NCBI GenBank assembly: GCA_030374765.1
Contig: JARGXX010000088.1
Location: 1,984,001-2,048,000, forward strand
DNA from: Agarophyton chilense
Lineage: Eukaryota > Rhodophyta > Florideophyceae > Gracilariales > Gracilariaceae
Reading direction: 5' to 3'
Length of the DNA stretch: 64,000 nucleotides
Shown here: one piece after another, positions 12,601-23,907 of the stretch
How the letters are laid out: the number at the start of each line of letters is the position of its first letter
Numbering within the stretch: the stretch's first letter is position 1
Position numbers and translations under genes: made by a program
The notes under the pieces: model-generated
Seen by the model: only the letters and a program-made list of their open reading frames with translations
The model's database searches: none
What the model was told of the DNA's origin: nothing

Positions 12601-15424
12601 GCTTTTTACACGTCGGTATGTCCTTTAACTAAAAAAAGTGCTTTGTGTACCTCTTCACCAGCAACCATGTTATTTATGGAGAGAACAAAACACGCCCCCA
12701 TTCTGTCTGCTCCAGGGGAAAGGTCATCTTTACAGACGATTTCAAAAACACCATGTTCAGTCAGAACAGCGAGCTCCTTAGCCTTTGAAGCTTCAAACTG
12801 AGGTGAAGAAGAATGATGGTCACCTGGGAAGAGAACATCGGTGATGTAAATACAATGTGGCAACGACGGGTCAGAGCGTAAAGCATCGAGTGCCACTTTA
12901 AGGCGTTCCAATTCGCGATCGGCGGCGGTATCGGAGGAGGGCAGCACTTTATATATGTCAAAGTGTTTGATTGTGCCTTCGTAGTCAACAAAAACTTCCT
13001 TTTCATGAATCCATTTCACTGTAAAAGGGCCTTCCCAAGAATCACGTTCGAGATCATCTCGTTTCCAAAAGATATAAAATTTGTCCTTAGGGCGAATTTG
13101 AAAATGTTTTGCAGGTGTTAGGCGAGACTAAAGTGCTTTGGTTATTTGGAAACGTGCGGTGACTGAGGTCAGTGCAAAGGGCAGCCATACGTTCTTTCTG
13201 TTGAGGAAGTGTTGCAGCGAGTACAGGGAAAGAAGGTAACGAACCATATACGAAAAGAGTTGGAACATACCCTTCGGGTTCCATTATGTCGTTCATTTCT
13301 TTCACTACCAGATTTAATGCCATTTCTGGGTCAAAGGAAGGTGGTCAGTTCGGATAACTTTGAAGATGCGTCGTACAGGCACATGGTGTAGTTCCCCTAT
13401 GCCAATAAAAATATGACACTCGATGCCAGATATCTGTAGGTTGATACCGTGTACTGATGTGAGACCGTGCCAAAACTTGGATTTGAAAACGATGGCAAAG
13501 TCACCGCAAATATAATTCGGGTAGCCAACATAGACAGAAGCCTATCCTTCAACGAATACATCCCAAATATCCTTGACAGATTCTCCTTCTAGAAGGATGA
13601 CGTTTTGGTAATGCGTATGGGTGTCCACAATATGTAGAACAGAATGCTCTTCTATCCACATCAGGCCAATGGCCATTTCATGTTTGAAAACCAGCTGATC
13701 GGGAGGAGTGGAAACTGGTAAACGGTAGGTTCGAGGGGATGACGTTTTGAAAGTTCGGCACTGTTCGGCAATCTCTTCGAGAACTTTCCATGTTTCGTTG
13801 TTGACTTTTTCTGGACGTGTTGTTCGTAGCATATTGTAGAGACGCTTTACATTCGGATGGGAGGAATGAAGATGTAATTTCTTCAGTTTAGTGTGTGCAT
13901 AAAGAACCCGACTTGTATTTCATTCGATAAACAGGTGACCGTGTTTACGAGAAATGGGTAATTTCCATCCCGTTCGAAGATTTTCCAATAGATTGTCAAC
14001 ATTGTCGACAACTAAAGATTGTCTCTCCATAATGTTCAAACCAATGTGTAGGGGGACGTCAGCAAAGACTACGTCCACCACGATAGGGAGAAAACCTCCG
14101 TCTGGAATGGGTTTGCGGATGTCAATCATTCCGAGACTATTTCGAATATCATTGCTAAAGCGAAAAGAGTACCATGAGAGAGTCAACTTCATTCTCGTAT
14201 CATGCTGCCAATGGTATGCTCGCGCTTGTCGTAAACCGATCACTGACTTCTGTGCTCCACTATTAAGGCATGCACCCTCAAAATGGTTGTTGGTGTATTT
14301 TGGTGAAGACGTCAGGCGCATATTGTAGACATTTATCAGACGGCGTTCAGGTAGTCCCTTGGGGTGAGGGCGTGTAGTATGTCGTCGTGAACTAACGAGG
14401 TGGGAGCGAAGTGCGTCATAAATCTTGTCCGGGGGTTTCTTTTGCCTGATGTGTAGAAACTCACGGCTAGATAGGCTCTGCTTTGGAAAAGGCTCATTTT
14501 CGATGTTCACATCGTTTAGAACTGCGTTTGTAGTTGTTGAGTATTTAGGTCGACCGCAACTCCGATATCCTGGGAAGCTCGGAAATAGTTGAAAAGCAAA
14601 AGTGAATTTAAGCATGTACACTTTTTGGCACCCTCCGCGGAAAAACGCATTTGCGCCTCATCTCAATCTCAACGTGAAACGGTCATCTGATTGGCTACTG
14701 CAAATACCCTCATGCAACGTGGTATGGACAAGTGGTCTGGTTCTAACGGGGCGTGTTGGGGCTTAGGACCAAGTAGAGCGATCTAATTGGACGAGAGCGC
14801 TGAAGGAGCACAGGCTATGCAGTTGGAGAGAATGTGCGAATGTTGGCTGGATAAGTGGTTTGGCCATAACAGCCGAATCTGGGCTGGGGAGGGCGATTAG
14901 AACTGGCACACCACTTTGGATGATTTTTTGAGTCTTTATTCGTCATCGGTGCGGGTGTGATTACCATTTTGCCTATCTTGATTGAAAGGCTGCTGTGCAC
15001 TTTCAGTGGCTCTCGGTGACAAAACTAAGTCTTCATTACGACGTATGGCGTCGTACGTAGCCATAGTACGTGGCATTCTTCTGTTTCATCCTTACCGTAA
15101 ATAGACCACGGTATTCGTCGAGGTACTAGTCTGCCGGATTCTTCAGTTTGAAAGCATTGAATGCCTTTGCTTTCCAAGAAGCGGTGTAAGCATTTATAAA
15201 TCTCTGGATTGCAAGCAACATCAGGGTGGAACATTTAAATGGCAGTTATGTCGTCCTTGATGGCGGTGGTCAAAGCGGTACCGACAAGATGTGGGTTTGT
15301 ATTGATCAACATAAGCTGCAAATGCGTTTCGTATACCAAACTTTCCATCATTGGTAGACTGAAGTAGACCAAACATTGTCGAGCCTGAAGTCGATTGTAC
15401 TTGATTAATTACGATGTCGAGCAT
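12600..15424 (-). mobile_element. Ty1/copia element of a second lineage (fossil)
   Basis: Read leftward, gag sequence starts MLDIVINQVQSTSGSTMFGL at 15424. It is followed by an aspartic protease (LNSGAQKSVIGL, near 14200-14260), an integrase core (IVDTHTHYQNV..LEGESVKD, 13550-13830), the integrase tail (13090-13320), and the RT amino end (GVFEIV..ALFLVKGHTDV, 12606-12790), where it is cut off. A truncated LTR-B lies between gag and protease. The protein sequence is clearly different from the 899-5547 lineage. About ten breaks; old. Confidence 0.75.
14535..14945 (+). mobile_element. LTR-B, right-truncated, inside the minus-strand copia (fossil)
   Basis: It starts TGTTGAGTATTTAGGTCG and matches the first 410 bp of LTR-B at 4883 closely. 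The match stops at about 14945, where minus-strand gag sequence begins. Confidence 0.75.
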
Positions 15425-16778
15425 TTTATTTTTGTACTCACCTAGTTACCGTTATTCCGAACTGTCGGTGAACAAGAAGAGAGTACAATCGTGTGTACGC
15501 TACTGATATCTGTATGTGGACGCAGATGCGTTCACGGGAACATCTCTAGCAATTTGTTAGAAGAAAAACACGGTAAAATTGTTTACAACTTCGATGGCTC
15601 TTCCTTTTGTGGTCCAACAGGGCGTTTTATCTTGTTAAGTAAGATACCGACGGTCAGGAAGCAGCACTAAAACAACAACAGATTGACATTAAAGTTTGTT
15701 GTTATATTACAATTACGCATAACAATAACGAAACATAAAATAGAGTACAGAGTAATACATAAGACATCAATTCGCGTTGTCAGTCAGAGTTGCCAACTCT
15801 GGTCGAGCGGACATTGCACCTCAGGATGAACTACCGAGTCGGTTGCAATACAAAGCTCCATGTGTCACATGTACACACCAATGGAAATGCGCTGCACAGC
15901 GTGCGCAGCTCATAGAGCACCTCTGTCGCAACAACAGTCTCACGAAGAAGGGAGCACCCGCTCATGTTCAACATGCCGTTTTGTGGAGACGAGTGAAGCA
16001 TTTTTGTCGGACGCAAGTGCGTTGAACCCAGAAGAAAATGTATTTTGATACAACATTTTAATCCTAAAACTTTGACGCCTGTTGTGTAAGTCCATTTTAC
16101 TCCGTCGCAACGGATTACAAATGCCACCTCATCGAGAATAAGACTATTTTTTGTTGGAAATCACCGCGTTAAGAAGCACAATACCTACACTGTAGCTAAA
16201 AAAGTTATTTCTATGCTAGGATTGCGTCATGAAGACCGATACGACTGAGGCGTACTCATAAGAATATGAAGTGGACTGTTTTCTTCGCAACGAAATAACT
16301 CCATTTGGAGAGTTTTATTACGGAATTTGACGGTATGCATATCTCTCATCTGAGGATACATGAGAGCATCTCTGACACCTCCCCAGGTCTAAACTGCTAT
16401 CATTTCACCGAAGGAATCAAACTGCGCTCCCTCCAAACTTGGATAGTGTCCATGTAGGATAAACCATTACATCCGATACTATACTATAATGTGACCGCGA
16501 GACAAATTATCTAGAAGCTCAAAACGTTCTGCGGAAGATGAAAATGAAGTCCAAGAATCGAAGAAGAGAAGAAGAAATACTACCGTATTATAAACTGGAT
16601 CCGAATTAATTGGAATAGAAGTAATTACCAGATATAACCGGATAAGAAGCGGTAAACATGAATCAAGAAGCGAAGATCAAGAAGTTTGAAGTTAGAGAAG
16701 TCGCGAAGAAAGAAGGAGAAGAGGATTCTATTACAAATTGATTTAAATCAGATGTACTGACACTCTCTCTACTCTAAG
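15425..16778. other. Unassigned sequence with a GA-rich tract
   Basis: No gene can be supported. A plus-strand frame near 15860-16045 has two C-x2-C pairs (CTAC and CSTC), but it is short and isolated. The stretch 16540-16740 is GAA/AAG-rich. The part next to 15425 may include the leader or LTR of the copia copy on its left, but no second LTR copy is present to test this. Confidence 0.4.
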
Positions 16779-17420
16779 TTAAGGAGGGCGAAAAGAAACA
16801 CGTTGTCGGGGAGTTAAACTCCCTTCGACGGGCCGCCACCAGCTTGTTAAGAAAAAAAAAGTGTTGGTATGATAGCTCTGCGCAGCAAAGACCAGCAACT
16901 CTCCCATGTCTGTGAAATTCAAGGCGGTGAAAACTCCAAGGAAATGACGCATTATCGTAACTTGCGAATCTACCGGAGTCGGTATAAGAGTTGCTACATC
17001 CCAACCACCTAGGGCTTCCGAACCATCATTCGTACCATTGCCAACCAAGGCACCAAGACCTACCGTCTCTATTGGTGTCTGTTCGCAAAGGGTAATACCT
17101 TCTTCACTATCGACATTTGGATCATCAAGATCGATAGGAACCGATTCGGTTTCTGTAAACACAAATCCTGTTCGATGAACCGCTGAGACTCCACGGGGGA
17201 CTTGACGCAAGGCTCCTGCATGAGAGGCTGTTCATTTCACACCATTCCATGGACCGTAGTAGATGGAGACACCAGCGGTTAGATGCGAGCGTCCCGGAGA
17301 CCAATCATACGGAGAAGCCTGCCCGCGAGCGCTGTTTATCGTTGGAACGAGATCCCAATCGACAACTTTGATAACACTCAGCAATTCGGGTACTTCACGA
17401 CAGTTCTCGTCGGGACCCAA
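16779..17420 (-). pseudogene. Unidentified reading frames downstream of the 324-residue frame
   Basis: Two adjacent minus-strand frames, 17232-17420 (62 codons, with DENCREVPELLSVIKVVDWD) and 16779-17210 (143 codons, with PIDLDDPNVDSEEGITLCEQ and GNGTNDGSEALGGWDVATLI), look coding-like because of their acidic and Gly-rich composition. They lie on the same strand as, and just after, the frame at 17763-18737. I do not recognise the protein. Together they look like one gene that has lost its frame. Confidence 0.3.
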
Positions 17421-17762
17421 TGCAAGGTAGAGATTTAAAGACCGGATAACTGGCCGTAGGCCTTTTAGAATCTACCGTAGACAGTTCTGAATATATGCTT
17501 CCCACAATAGGAACACTGCAGCTCGGACAGCCCACTCGGCGAATACTAAATTCCAGTATCCCGAAAGTTCATCGGCTATCAAGCGTGGACCTATGTAGTC
17601 TATACATGGAGGCCGTTACACGTAAAACACGCAAGGAACTTCTACCTAACCCCACCACCGGAGAAGAGGAACGTATCTACCAGGGAAAAAAGTGGATACA
17701 AGCGTTCGACCTCAGCATAGGGCTAGGGAACGAAGCACCCGAAGCGGGAACGCAACTTTCGC

Positions 17763-18737
17763 TCAAAGCGGATCATTAGACAGAACGACCGATGCGGCTG
17801 CCTCAAGATGTATCGAAACTCCGCCCGGAGATTGGGTCTGCTCCAGCGCCTCATGTGTCGTTTTTTTGGTGAACACCAGGGCCATGGTACTCCGCTTCTG
17901 AAAATGCGGCCAGGTTATCCCCATAGGATACTTCGCCACCGGTACGGTAGAACGCCACGTCAAAGTTGTACTTTGTTGGAACTTAAGATTCAAAAAATGT
18001 GCAGTTTGAACGTTGACACGCAATTCGAGTCCTGCTCGAGCGCCGTCCAATATTTCATTCCTCCATCTCAGGAGCGTATGGGAGTCAACCGCAATGCGGG
18101 TTCTCCAATCGAAAGAGCGCCCTACCGCCACGGGAAGGTCACCTGGAAGAAGGTCCTTCTCCAAATAGGAGTCCATAAGTTGTTGGTTCAAAACCATTCT
18201 TGTGTGAACCAATGGAGCGCAGGAATGTAGGAGGTTATCTTGAAGAGAATTTCGCAGCGCTAGTGACACTCGGGATATCCAGTCGGATTCGTTCGCAGAC
18301 AATATCATCACGTGAAGCGAATTCCACGTAGAAGCGTCCACCGCACTGTGCCCAGGTTGTTGCGAATTTCCTTGAGGGTGCGGAGCGAACATGAAACCGG
18401 AAGATTGCGCGATGAAACCATCATAGTTTTGCGATCCCGATTGACTCCGTACTTTGTTGGGAGGTTGGTTGTTGTCACCCTGGAATGGGTTCATCTCAGG
18501 TCGTCGAGAGCTTGGACGATAGGAATGCTCAAACGGTTCTGATCTGTCAGGCCCCGGTTTTTCGGTACCGGAGAGGAGTTTTGTCACTAGTTGGCGAGAA
18601 ACCAGAATATTGGTAGTTTTCAAGATGGGCTGAAGTCTTTTACGTCGTTCGTCACTCTCGCATGCGAAATATCCCACGTACTCCGTCCTAAGGAGGGGAA
18701 TATGTAGAGCAAAGCGAATTCGTACAATGACGTGCAT
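17763..18737 (-). CDS. Unidentified 324-residue open frame
   Basis: This is the longest frame in the window that I cannot assign to a family. It opens with a possible amino-terminal hydrophobic stretch (VIVRIRFALHIPLL). A Pro/Asn/Gln/Ser-rich linker follows (about residues 75-125), then a mixed globular part with several Trp residues (SANESDWISRVSLALRNSLQ and beyond). Further minus-strand coding-like sequence continues in other frames to 16779, so this may be the front of a larger decayed gene. No reverse transcriptase, transposase or enzyme motif is visible. It could be a gag-like protein of an unrecognised retroelement, transposon cargo, or a decaying host gene. The start at 18737 is simply the first Met. 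Confidence 0.35.
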   Translation of the reverse strand: MHVIVRIRFALHIPLLRTEYVGYFACESDERRKRLQPILKTTNILVSRQLVTKLLSGTEKPGPDRSEPFEHSYRPSSRRPEMNPFQGDNNQPPNKVRSQSGSQNYDGFIAQSSGFMFAPHPQGNSQQPGHSAVDASTWNSLHVMILSANESDWISRVSLALRNSLQDNLLHSCAPLVHTRMVLNQQLMDSYLEKDLLPGDLPVAVGRSFDWRTRIAVDSHTLLRWRNEILDGARAGLELRVNVQTAHFLNLKFQQSTTLTWRSTVPVAKYPMGITWPHFQKRSTMALVFTKKTTHEALEQTQSPGGVSIHLEAAASVVLSNDPL

Positions 18738-19290
18738 TGTACTTCATAAGGTACCCAATGTATCGGAGGATGCACTACTCTTTTATGAGTATTTGTGTGG
18801 TATGAAAGGTATGTTTTGGACCGGTTGATGCTGGATGTACGTGTGGAATATGCGGTACATTTATGTATGTTTACAGGAATATTTCCTCTTGTGTCGAGGC
18901 CATTGCATGGCCCCAAATATGAGATGGGGCACATATGAAATGTATATGGACCATAGATGGTGTGCACTGTTTTAGTTTACTATTTTAGTTTAATATATAC
19001 AACTGCATACTTAGGTGATGGCAGCACAGCCATCACCACAAAGTAAAGAAAACCCCGAGTGTTCGGCTCAAGTTCAGGTCGACTTCGCGAAGTCTCCCAC
19101 TCCTAGGAAAAGGACAACCTTCGGTTTGTCCATTCTACCCGTCGGGTAAGCACAGGCCTCACTGTACCACACATATTGTGTTTCTTTCTTTACTTTATTC
19201 CACTCCTTTCCATTGTATATGAAAGTACACTGCCCCTGTATAGGGTTCTTTCCTGACGTTTGGCACCCCACCTGTCCAGTGTTGGACACC
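18738..19290. other. Non-coding stretch upstream of the unidentified frames, with two hairpins
   Basis: Two perfect short inverted repeats are visible: GTGATGGC/GCCATCAC around AGCACA-type loop sequence at 19015-19036, and TGTCCA/TGGACA at about 19274-19289. Read on the minus strand, the second starts with TG and the first ends close to CA, about 270 bp apart. An LTR-like unit is possible but no second copy is in the window. Confidence 0.3.
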
Positions 19291-21772
19291 CCTTTCGCTG
19301 GTCTGTAGGCCTTCTCGTGCTTCCTGTTCGTTTCTTTCTTTTCCTCCTTTCTCCCTTTCCTTTTTTCCGTGTCTCTACGGCTGCTCCATGCTTTTATTCT
19401 TCTATTATCTACTATTCCTTTTGGTCATTCCCCTCCGCAGGTATATCCAGTTACCATCGTGGTCTTACACCCACAAAAGGGTGGTGCAAAGGGCTCTTCC
19501 GCTACGCTACCCTTCTCACGAAAGCGGGTCTCGGAAAACTCGAGAGGTTTCCCCCATTTTGGAATTTCTCTACATTCACCAGTAAATGTCCTAATTGAAT
19601 AACTACGTCGATCATAGCAATCCTTTTCAACGGATTGAAATTCGCGTCAGCGACATTAGAGATCAAGCCATGGCAGATTCAAGCACAAATTAGCGGCGAT
19701 AAGAGGCTTTTCAAAAGTAATTAAGGACTGCCAAGTGTATCCAAGACTGAAAGAAAGCGCACCATAAACTGGGTGGATAGGCCGAGCTCAGCAAAATGTT
19801 TGTAGTTTCGCTCGGCCATGAACATGACCTGATCCGGGAATCGGTTAATACGAACCACTCTCCACTGGCAACACAATGCCCCGAAGTTGTAAGAGTGCGC
19901 GTCTAAGACAGGCTGTTTCCTTGTTAGAGTGGTGACCGGGAAGCGAGGCGAGGGCGCTTCAGGCGCGACAACCTCGATGTTTTGGAGACATCTTTCGTAA
20001 GAAATACTGTCTGTTATTTTTCTGGTGCTTTCGTGACTGCAGAGGGTTCGTACGATCCTGAAAAATCAGCAGTATTGGGCTACAAAATGTTATTGTAGAG
20101 GTTGAACGACGATTTCTGATTTAATTTTGAGAAAAAGATCCAAATATCTTCTTAACTGTTTAACCTCGCAATTTCGCACCTCATGTAGGCATGTAAATCA
20201 CACTTAAGCCCAATATTTGCCTTTTTCGAAGTCAAATGTCCTGCCATTTTTATTATTGTATATGTGTTCTGAATTCACTACCAACGGCAAAAATGCCGAT
20301 GTTTTCTGATATCCATTCACTCTAATTGAATAATTCCAGCACTTTCTTTTGCTAGTATTACCGCTTGATATAAAAAAGCCTCAAATCTTACATCAACTAC
20401 AATTTAATTCAATAGTAAGTGACTCCCACTACTCTTTTTGTCTTGTTTGCAATTACTGACTTCTGAATGAGTTGCATATAATTCAAACTTAAAAGTTATT
20501 ATCAAGCAAATAATCAACTTTTAAATGTTCCGATTCGAAAGTGCAAGCCATTAACATCACCAAAAAAACAGAATCTCACATTTATTCTTCATATTCTTCC
20601 ATATATTTTAAAAAAGAGATTCGGAACATCTTCCAAGTTTATATTTACGATTTGAAGCCCCGTGTAGCCAGCCCATACCCGTTGGGGTACCTACTTCCTC
20701 AATCAATCCCATGGGTCCGACGGTGCATCCATGACAACGTGAGGATGCACCTTGCTGTCTGTTTCCCATACGAGTTCAATCATTTTAGTATAGCTATTTC
20801 TCTCATTATGATAACGGCGCCTCTTTATTTAGTGACCGCCGTCGCCCTCTTCCAAGGGCAGAGTTCTCCGGTCTTTTCAAATAAACTCTCACCTTTTTTA
20901 CGCATTTTCCTACCATTTGGGCGATCCCCTGTCGGGTCATTCAACGACCACTACCCAGGTTCCTCGCAGATATCTTCGTCGGATTCCTACATATATTCTC
21001 TGGGTTTGCCGCGGTTTATCCTCTCGGGCGTTCTTGCGTTCCGTCGCAACACGCCAATTACCGGCCACGTATCTCTCTGGGTGCAGACTGGCCACACCCC
21101 GACACACTTTTTCATAAGAAAAGCTTTTTTGTGAGCAGTATACGGTTTGAAAATTTTAAAAGTAGCGCCAGTTGAATGTGCACTAAAGCAGCCATAAGCA
21201 TTAACACATTTACTGAAGCACTTTTAAAAAATAATATTAACCAGTTGTGTTTTGTATGCAATGAACAGTTTTTCGAAGCTCACAATCTCCACATTAAATA
21301 AAAAAAAATATATATATATATGCAAAGGTATTTTTCATCTAGCCGGATTAAAACAAACAACAATGTGATTATCTAAAACGGTTTAAATTTACTCATTTAG
21401 TTTTTAAAGCGTGTTATTGACCTTTTTCAAAGCTTTTTTAAGGAATGACATTATCTTTATATGTTCGGCTTTGCAAATCTTTTTTTCTTCTTTTTGAACC
21501 TGTTGCTGTCGTTTGTCTTTAAATTTGTATTCTTTGCTTTCATACGGGCTGGTATTCCTGAGGAAGTATCGACTACTTCTGTCACTTTGGGTCGTTATCA
21601 TCCTCGTTCTTAATTATCACCTGGACTCGACGTCGCAATTAATGGGCAACATATGTATGCCAATCTTTGTTCAACACATTTGAAGAGTTTTTGCATTTTA
21701 AAGCTAACGAGTGGGTTTGGCCAAAGCCCTTTTTCCATCAAACCGCTAGGCGTCAAAAAATTTCAAGAATTC
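19291..21772. other. Unassigned AT-rich sequence
   Basis: I see no supported gene, RNA or element end in this 2.5 kb. The 197-codon plus frame at 20541-21134 lacks any recognisable domain and has a composition expected by chance. A TA microsatellite lies at about 21306-21320 after an A-run. Confidence 0.4.
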
Positions 21773-22406
21773 TGTCCTACAATCACCTCTGGGGTATGCT
21801 ATTGTCTTGTCTCGGGAGCGTAGTGACGCTCAACCGTAGGGAGCGTGTTGACGCTCAACCTTAGAAGGTAGACGTAGTAAACCTCGATGGTAACAGGGCA
21901 CGGTGAAAATCCGCAGGGGCAAACGGCGGGGCGACTAGCCTATACCGTGTAGGTGAACGATGCTAGGCGTCGACGCGCGGGAAAGCCTGTGTGGTAGTTG
22001 AGAAACAATAAACCAAAAGGTATAGTCGTGACCCAAGTGATGCCTGTCTTTATCAGATTAGGATGGGGGAGGTGCAGTTCCCTACATGCAGCGGACTGCA
22101 CTCTCCAGATCACCCGGGAGGTGCCAGCAAGGCACGGTCTCTGACCTAGTGTCAGAGACCTGGCCAGCACTGGCTACAGTGCCAGGTGGCCACTCCACTA
22201 CTGTACTAAAATGAATATAATTACAATTACAATTACTAACAATTACTCAACCAGAAGGTACATGTCAACCCTACACGTGGCTGACAACACCTAGATGGTA
22301 GCTCGCCCGGAGCTGCATGGCCGATGATCCCTCGCACCCATCACCTACAGGGTCAGTGCAGTATATTGACAACCTCAAAGGTCAGACCTTCTGCCACTAT
22401 ACGACA
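21773..22406 (+). repeat. Repeat D copy 1 (TG...CA-ended repeat; possible solo LTR or MITE)
   Basis: It starts TGTCCTACAATCACC and ends CCACTATACGACA. It is flanked by AATTC on the left and AATAC on the right, a possible eroded 5-bp duplication. It is closely similar to 37631-38142 and more distantly to 55189-55769. It contains a 25-bp tandem unit (from 21816) that can fold as GAGCGT/ACGCTC, and a palindromic CTGGCCAGCACTGGC region near 22158. It has no coding capacity. Confidence 0.7.
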
Positions 22407-22621
22407 AATACCGAAATACAAATCCTTTGCAACGCTCAGGATTCCAGCAACTGTCGTAATGCGTTTTTCAAGACTTGGCTATGTACAATTGGGCCAATAG
22501 CAAACTAGCTGAGCCCCGGAGAAGGTACAAGACAAGACCCGGTTTCAAATACAAGCCAAAGATTTAGAGGGTGGGAAAAAACTTTGCAAGGTGAGAATTG
22601 AAGGTACACCGGGCATAGAGT
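22407..22621. other. Short unassigned spacer
   Basis: No feature is recognised between repeat D and the Tc1/mariner end repeats. Confidence 0.4.
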
Positions 22622-23907
22622 CTGTTTCAAAAACATATCCCTCGCGCAAATTTTCCAAGAATCGACGTTTTGGGTACAGTAAAACTAACAAAATCAGTGT
22701 GAAAAAATTTTGAAGTAAAAACACTGTTTCAAAAACATAACCTATATTGCATTCTTTTTATTCTAACGCGAGTTCAGTAGTTCATGTGTGCTGCTTTAGC
22801 CTGTATAAAACTTATAAAACGCTTTAGCATTGATTCTATAAAAGTATTGATAGCATTATAGTCAAGTTTCTCCCAGCAATCTTTGAAAAAATTTCTTAAA
22901 TAAAAAAATGTATTAAATTGCCTTCCCTTCACGCAAACCATTCGGGTACACATTCTCCAAATATTTTTGATAGGGTTGAGGTCAAGAGAGCGCGCAGGCC
23001 ATTCCATAGCCGTCACATTTAGACTTCTTAACAACTGTTTCATAGAATTAGACTTATGTACCGGTGCATTATCTTGCTGAACAATTAATTCTTCTCCGTG
23101 CGCACAATATGTAAAAGGTAGAAGACAGTTATATAGAACCTCAGCATACTTCTCAGAGTTCATTACAGTTTCAACAAAAGCCATATCAGTTGCTCTTTTC
23201 GTAAATATTCCAGCTCAAATCATATGTAATGCGCCTCCTGAATGCCTGGTCACAAATCATTTATTTTATCTTCGTAGGTTATGCCAATAAAATTTATAGC
23301 AATCCGGACCATCAAGGTTAACCTTTTTTCGTCGGAAAAGATAAAATTATACCATTCCATTTTCTAACAAGCCTTTTGAGCACACCATTCCACAAGATTG
23401 TTCTTGTGATTATCTTTTAAAAGAAGTGTTCCTCATTTTTGTGTACATGAACAAATTTTGAGAGATGACTTTAAATCATATAGTAGATCTTGATAGAGGG
23501 AAATTTAGAATTTTGACAATTTTTCTGCAAGATGAAGTGTTACGAAATAGTTCTCGCTGAATTACACGCTTATCGGCCGGGGAAAGTGACGTAAGACGGC
23601 CGATTGAACGCCTTATTGCGTATGTAGCGGGGTTTTTGATGAAGTTGCTGATTGTTTTTGGGCTGCGCTTGAGTTTTTGGGCTATATCCGCTGGAATCAT
23701 ACCCTGACTTACTAATTCCATGATTTGCAGCTGTTCAGAACGTGTCAGAGGCGCGCCACGAGCCATCTCCCTAGTAATGATTGTCATCAGTATGAGGGGG
23801 GACCCCTTCGCGCCAAATCTCCCTACACGTCTGACCCGTGGCACGCAAATGCACTCCCACCCAATAATTATCGAGTGCACTTTGCTACAGTGCCGTGCGC
23901 CGCCCAA
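22622..23907 (-). mobile_element. Tc1/mariner transposon, decayed
   Basis: The minus strand encodes a Tc1-type transposase. The amino half at about 23476-23772 has the helix-turn-helix block LTRSEQLQIMELVSQGM and the second DNA-binding region SPADKRVIQRELFRNTSS. The first catalytic Asp lies in a FSDEK block near 23310. The carboxy half at 22774-23184 carries QQDNAPVH with the second Asp and then WPARSLDLNPIKNIW. The residue 35 positions after that Asp, normally Glu or Asp, is Lys (near 22967). Frame breaks separate the two halves, so it is inactive. Two 16-bp direct repeats (CTGTTTCAAAAACATA) at 22622 and 22724 flank its downstream side. Confidence 0.85.
22774..23184 (-). pseudogene. Tc1/mariner transposase, DDE carboxy half
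   Basis: The 136-codon frame holds the DDE_3 core: IVQQDNAPVH, the WPARSLDLNP loop and the carboxy tail. The third acidic catalytic residue is replaced by Lys at residue 73, from an AAA codon where GAA is usual. Catalysis would be lost even without the upstream frame breaks. Confidence 0.8.

Noticed and set aside
16540-16740. GAA-rich stretch as a coiled-coil gene
   Set aside because: No long frame covers it; it is low-complexity DNA.
19015-19036. Hairpin next to CTAA on the minus strand, as a Helitron end
   Set aside because: The CTAA follows the stem immediately instead of after about ten bases, and no Helitron gene lies on that side.
20541-21134. 197-codon plus-strand open frame
   Set aside because: No domain, an erratic hydrophobic pattern and no neighbours of the same style. 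It is long enough to notice but consistent with chance in AT-rich DNA.
21816-21865. Repeats in repeat D as a CRISPR array
   Set aside because: The 25-bp units are directly adjacent with no spacers and the genome is eukaryotic.
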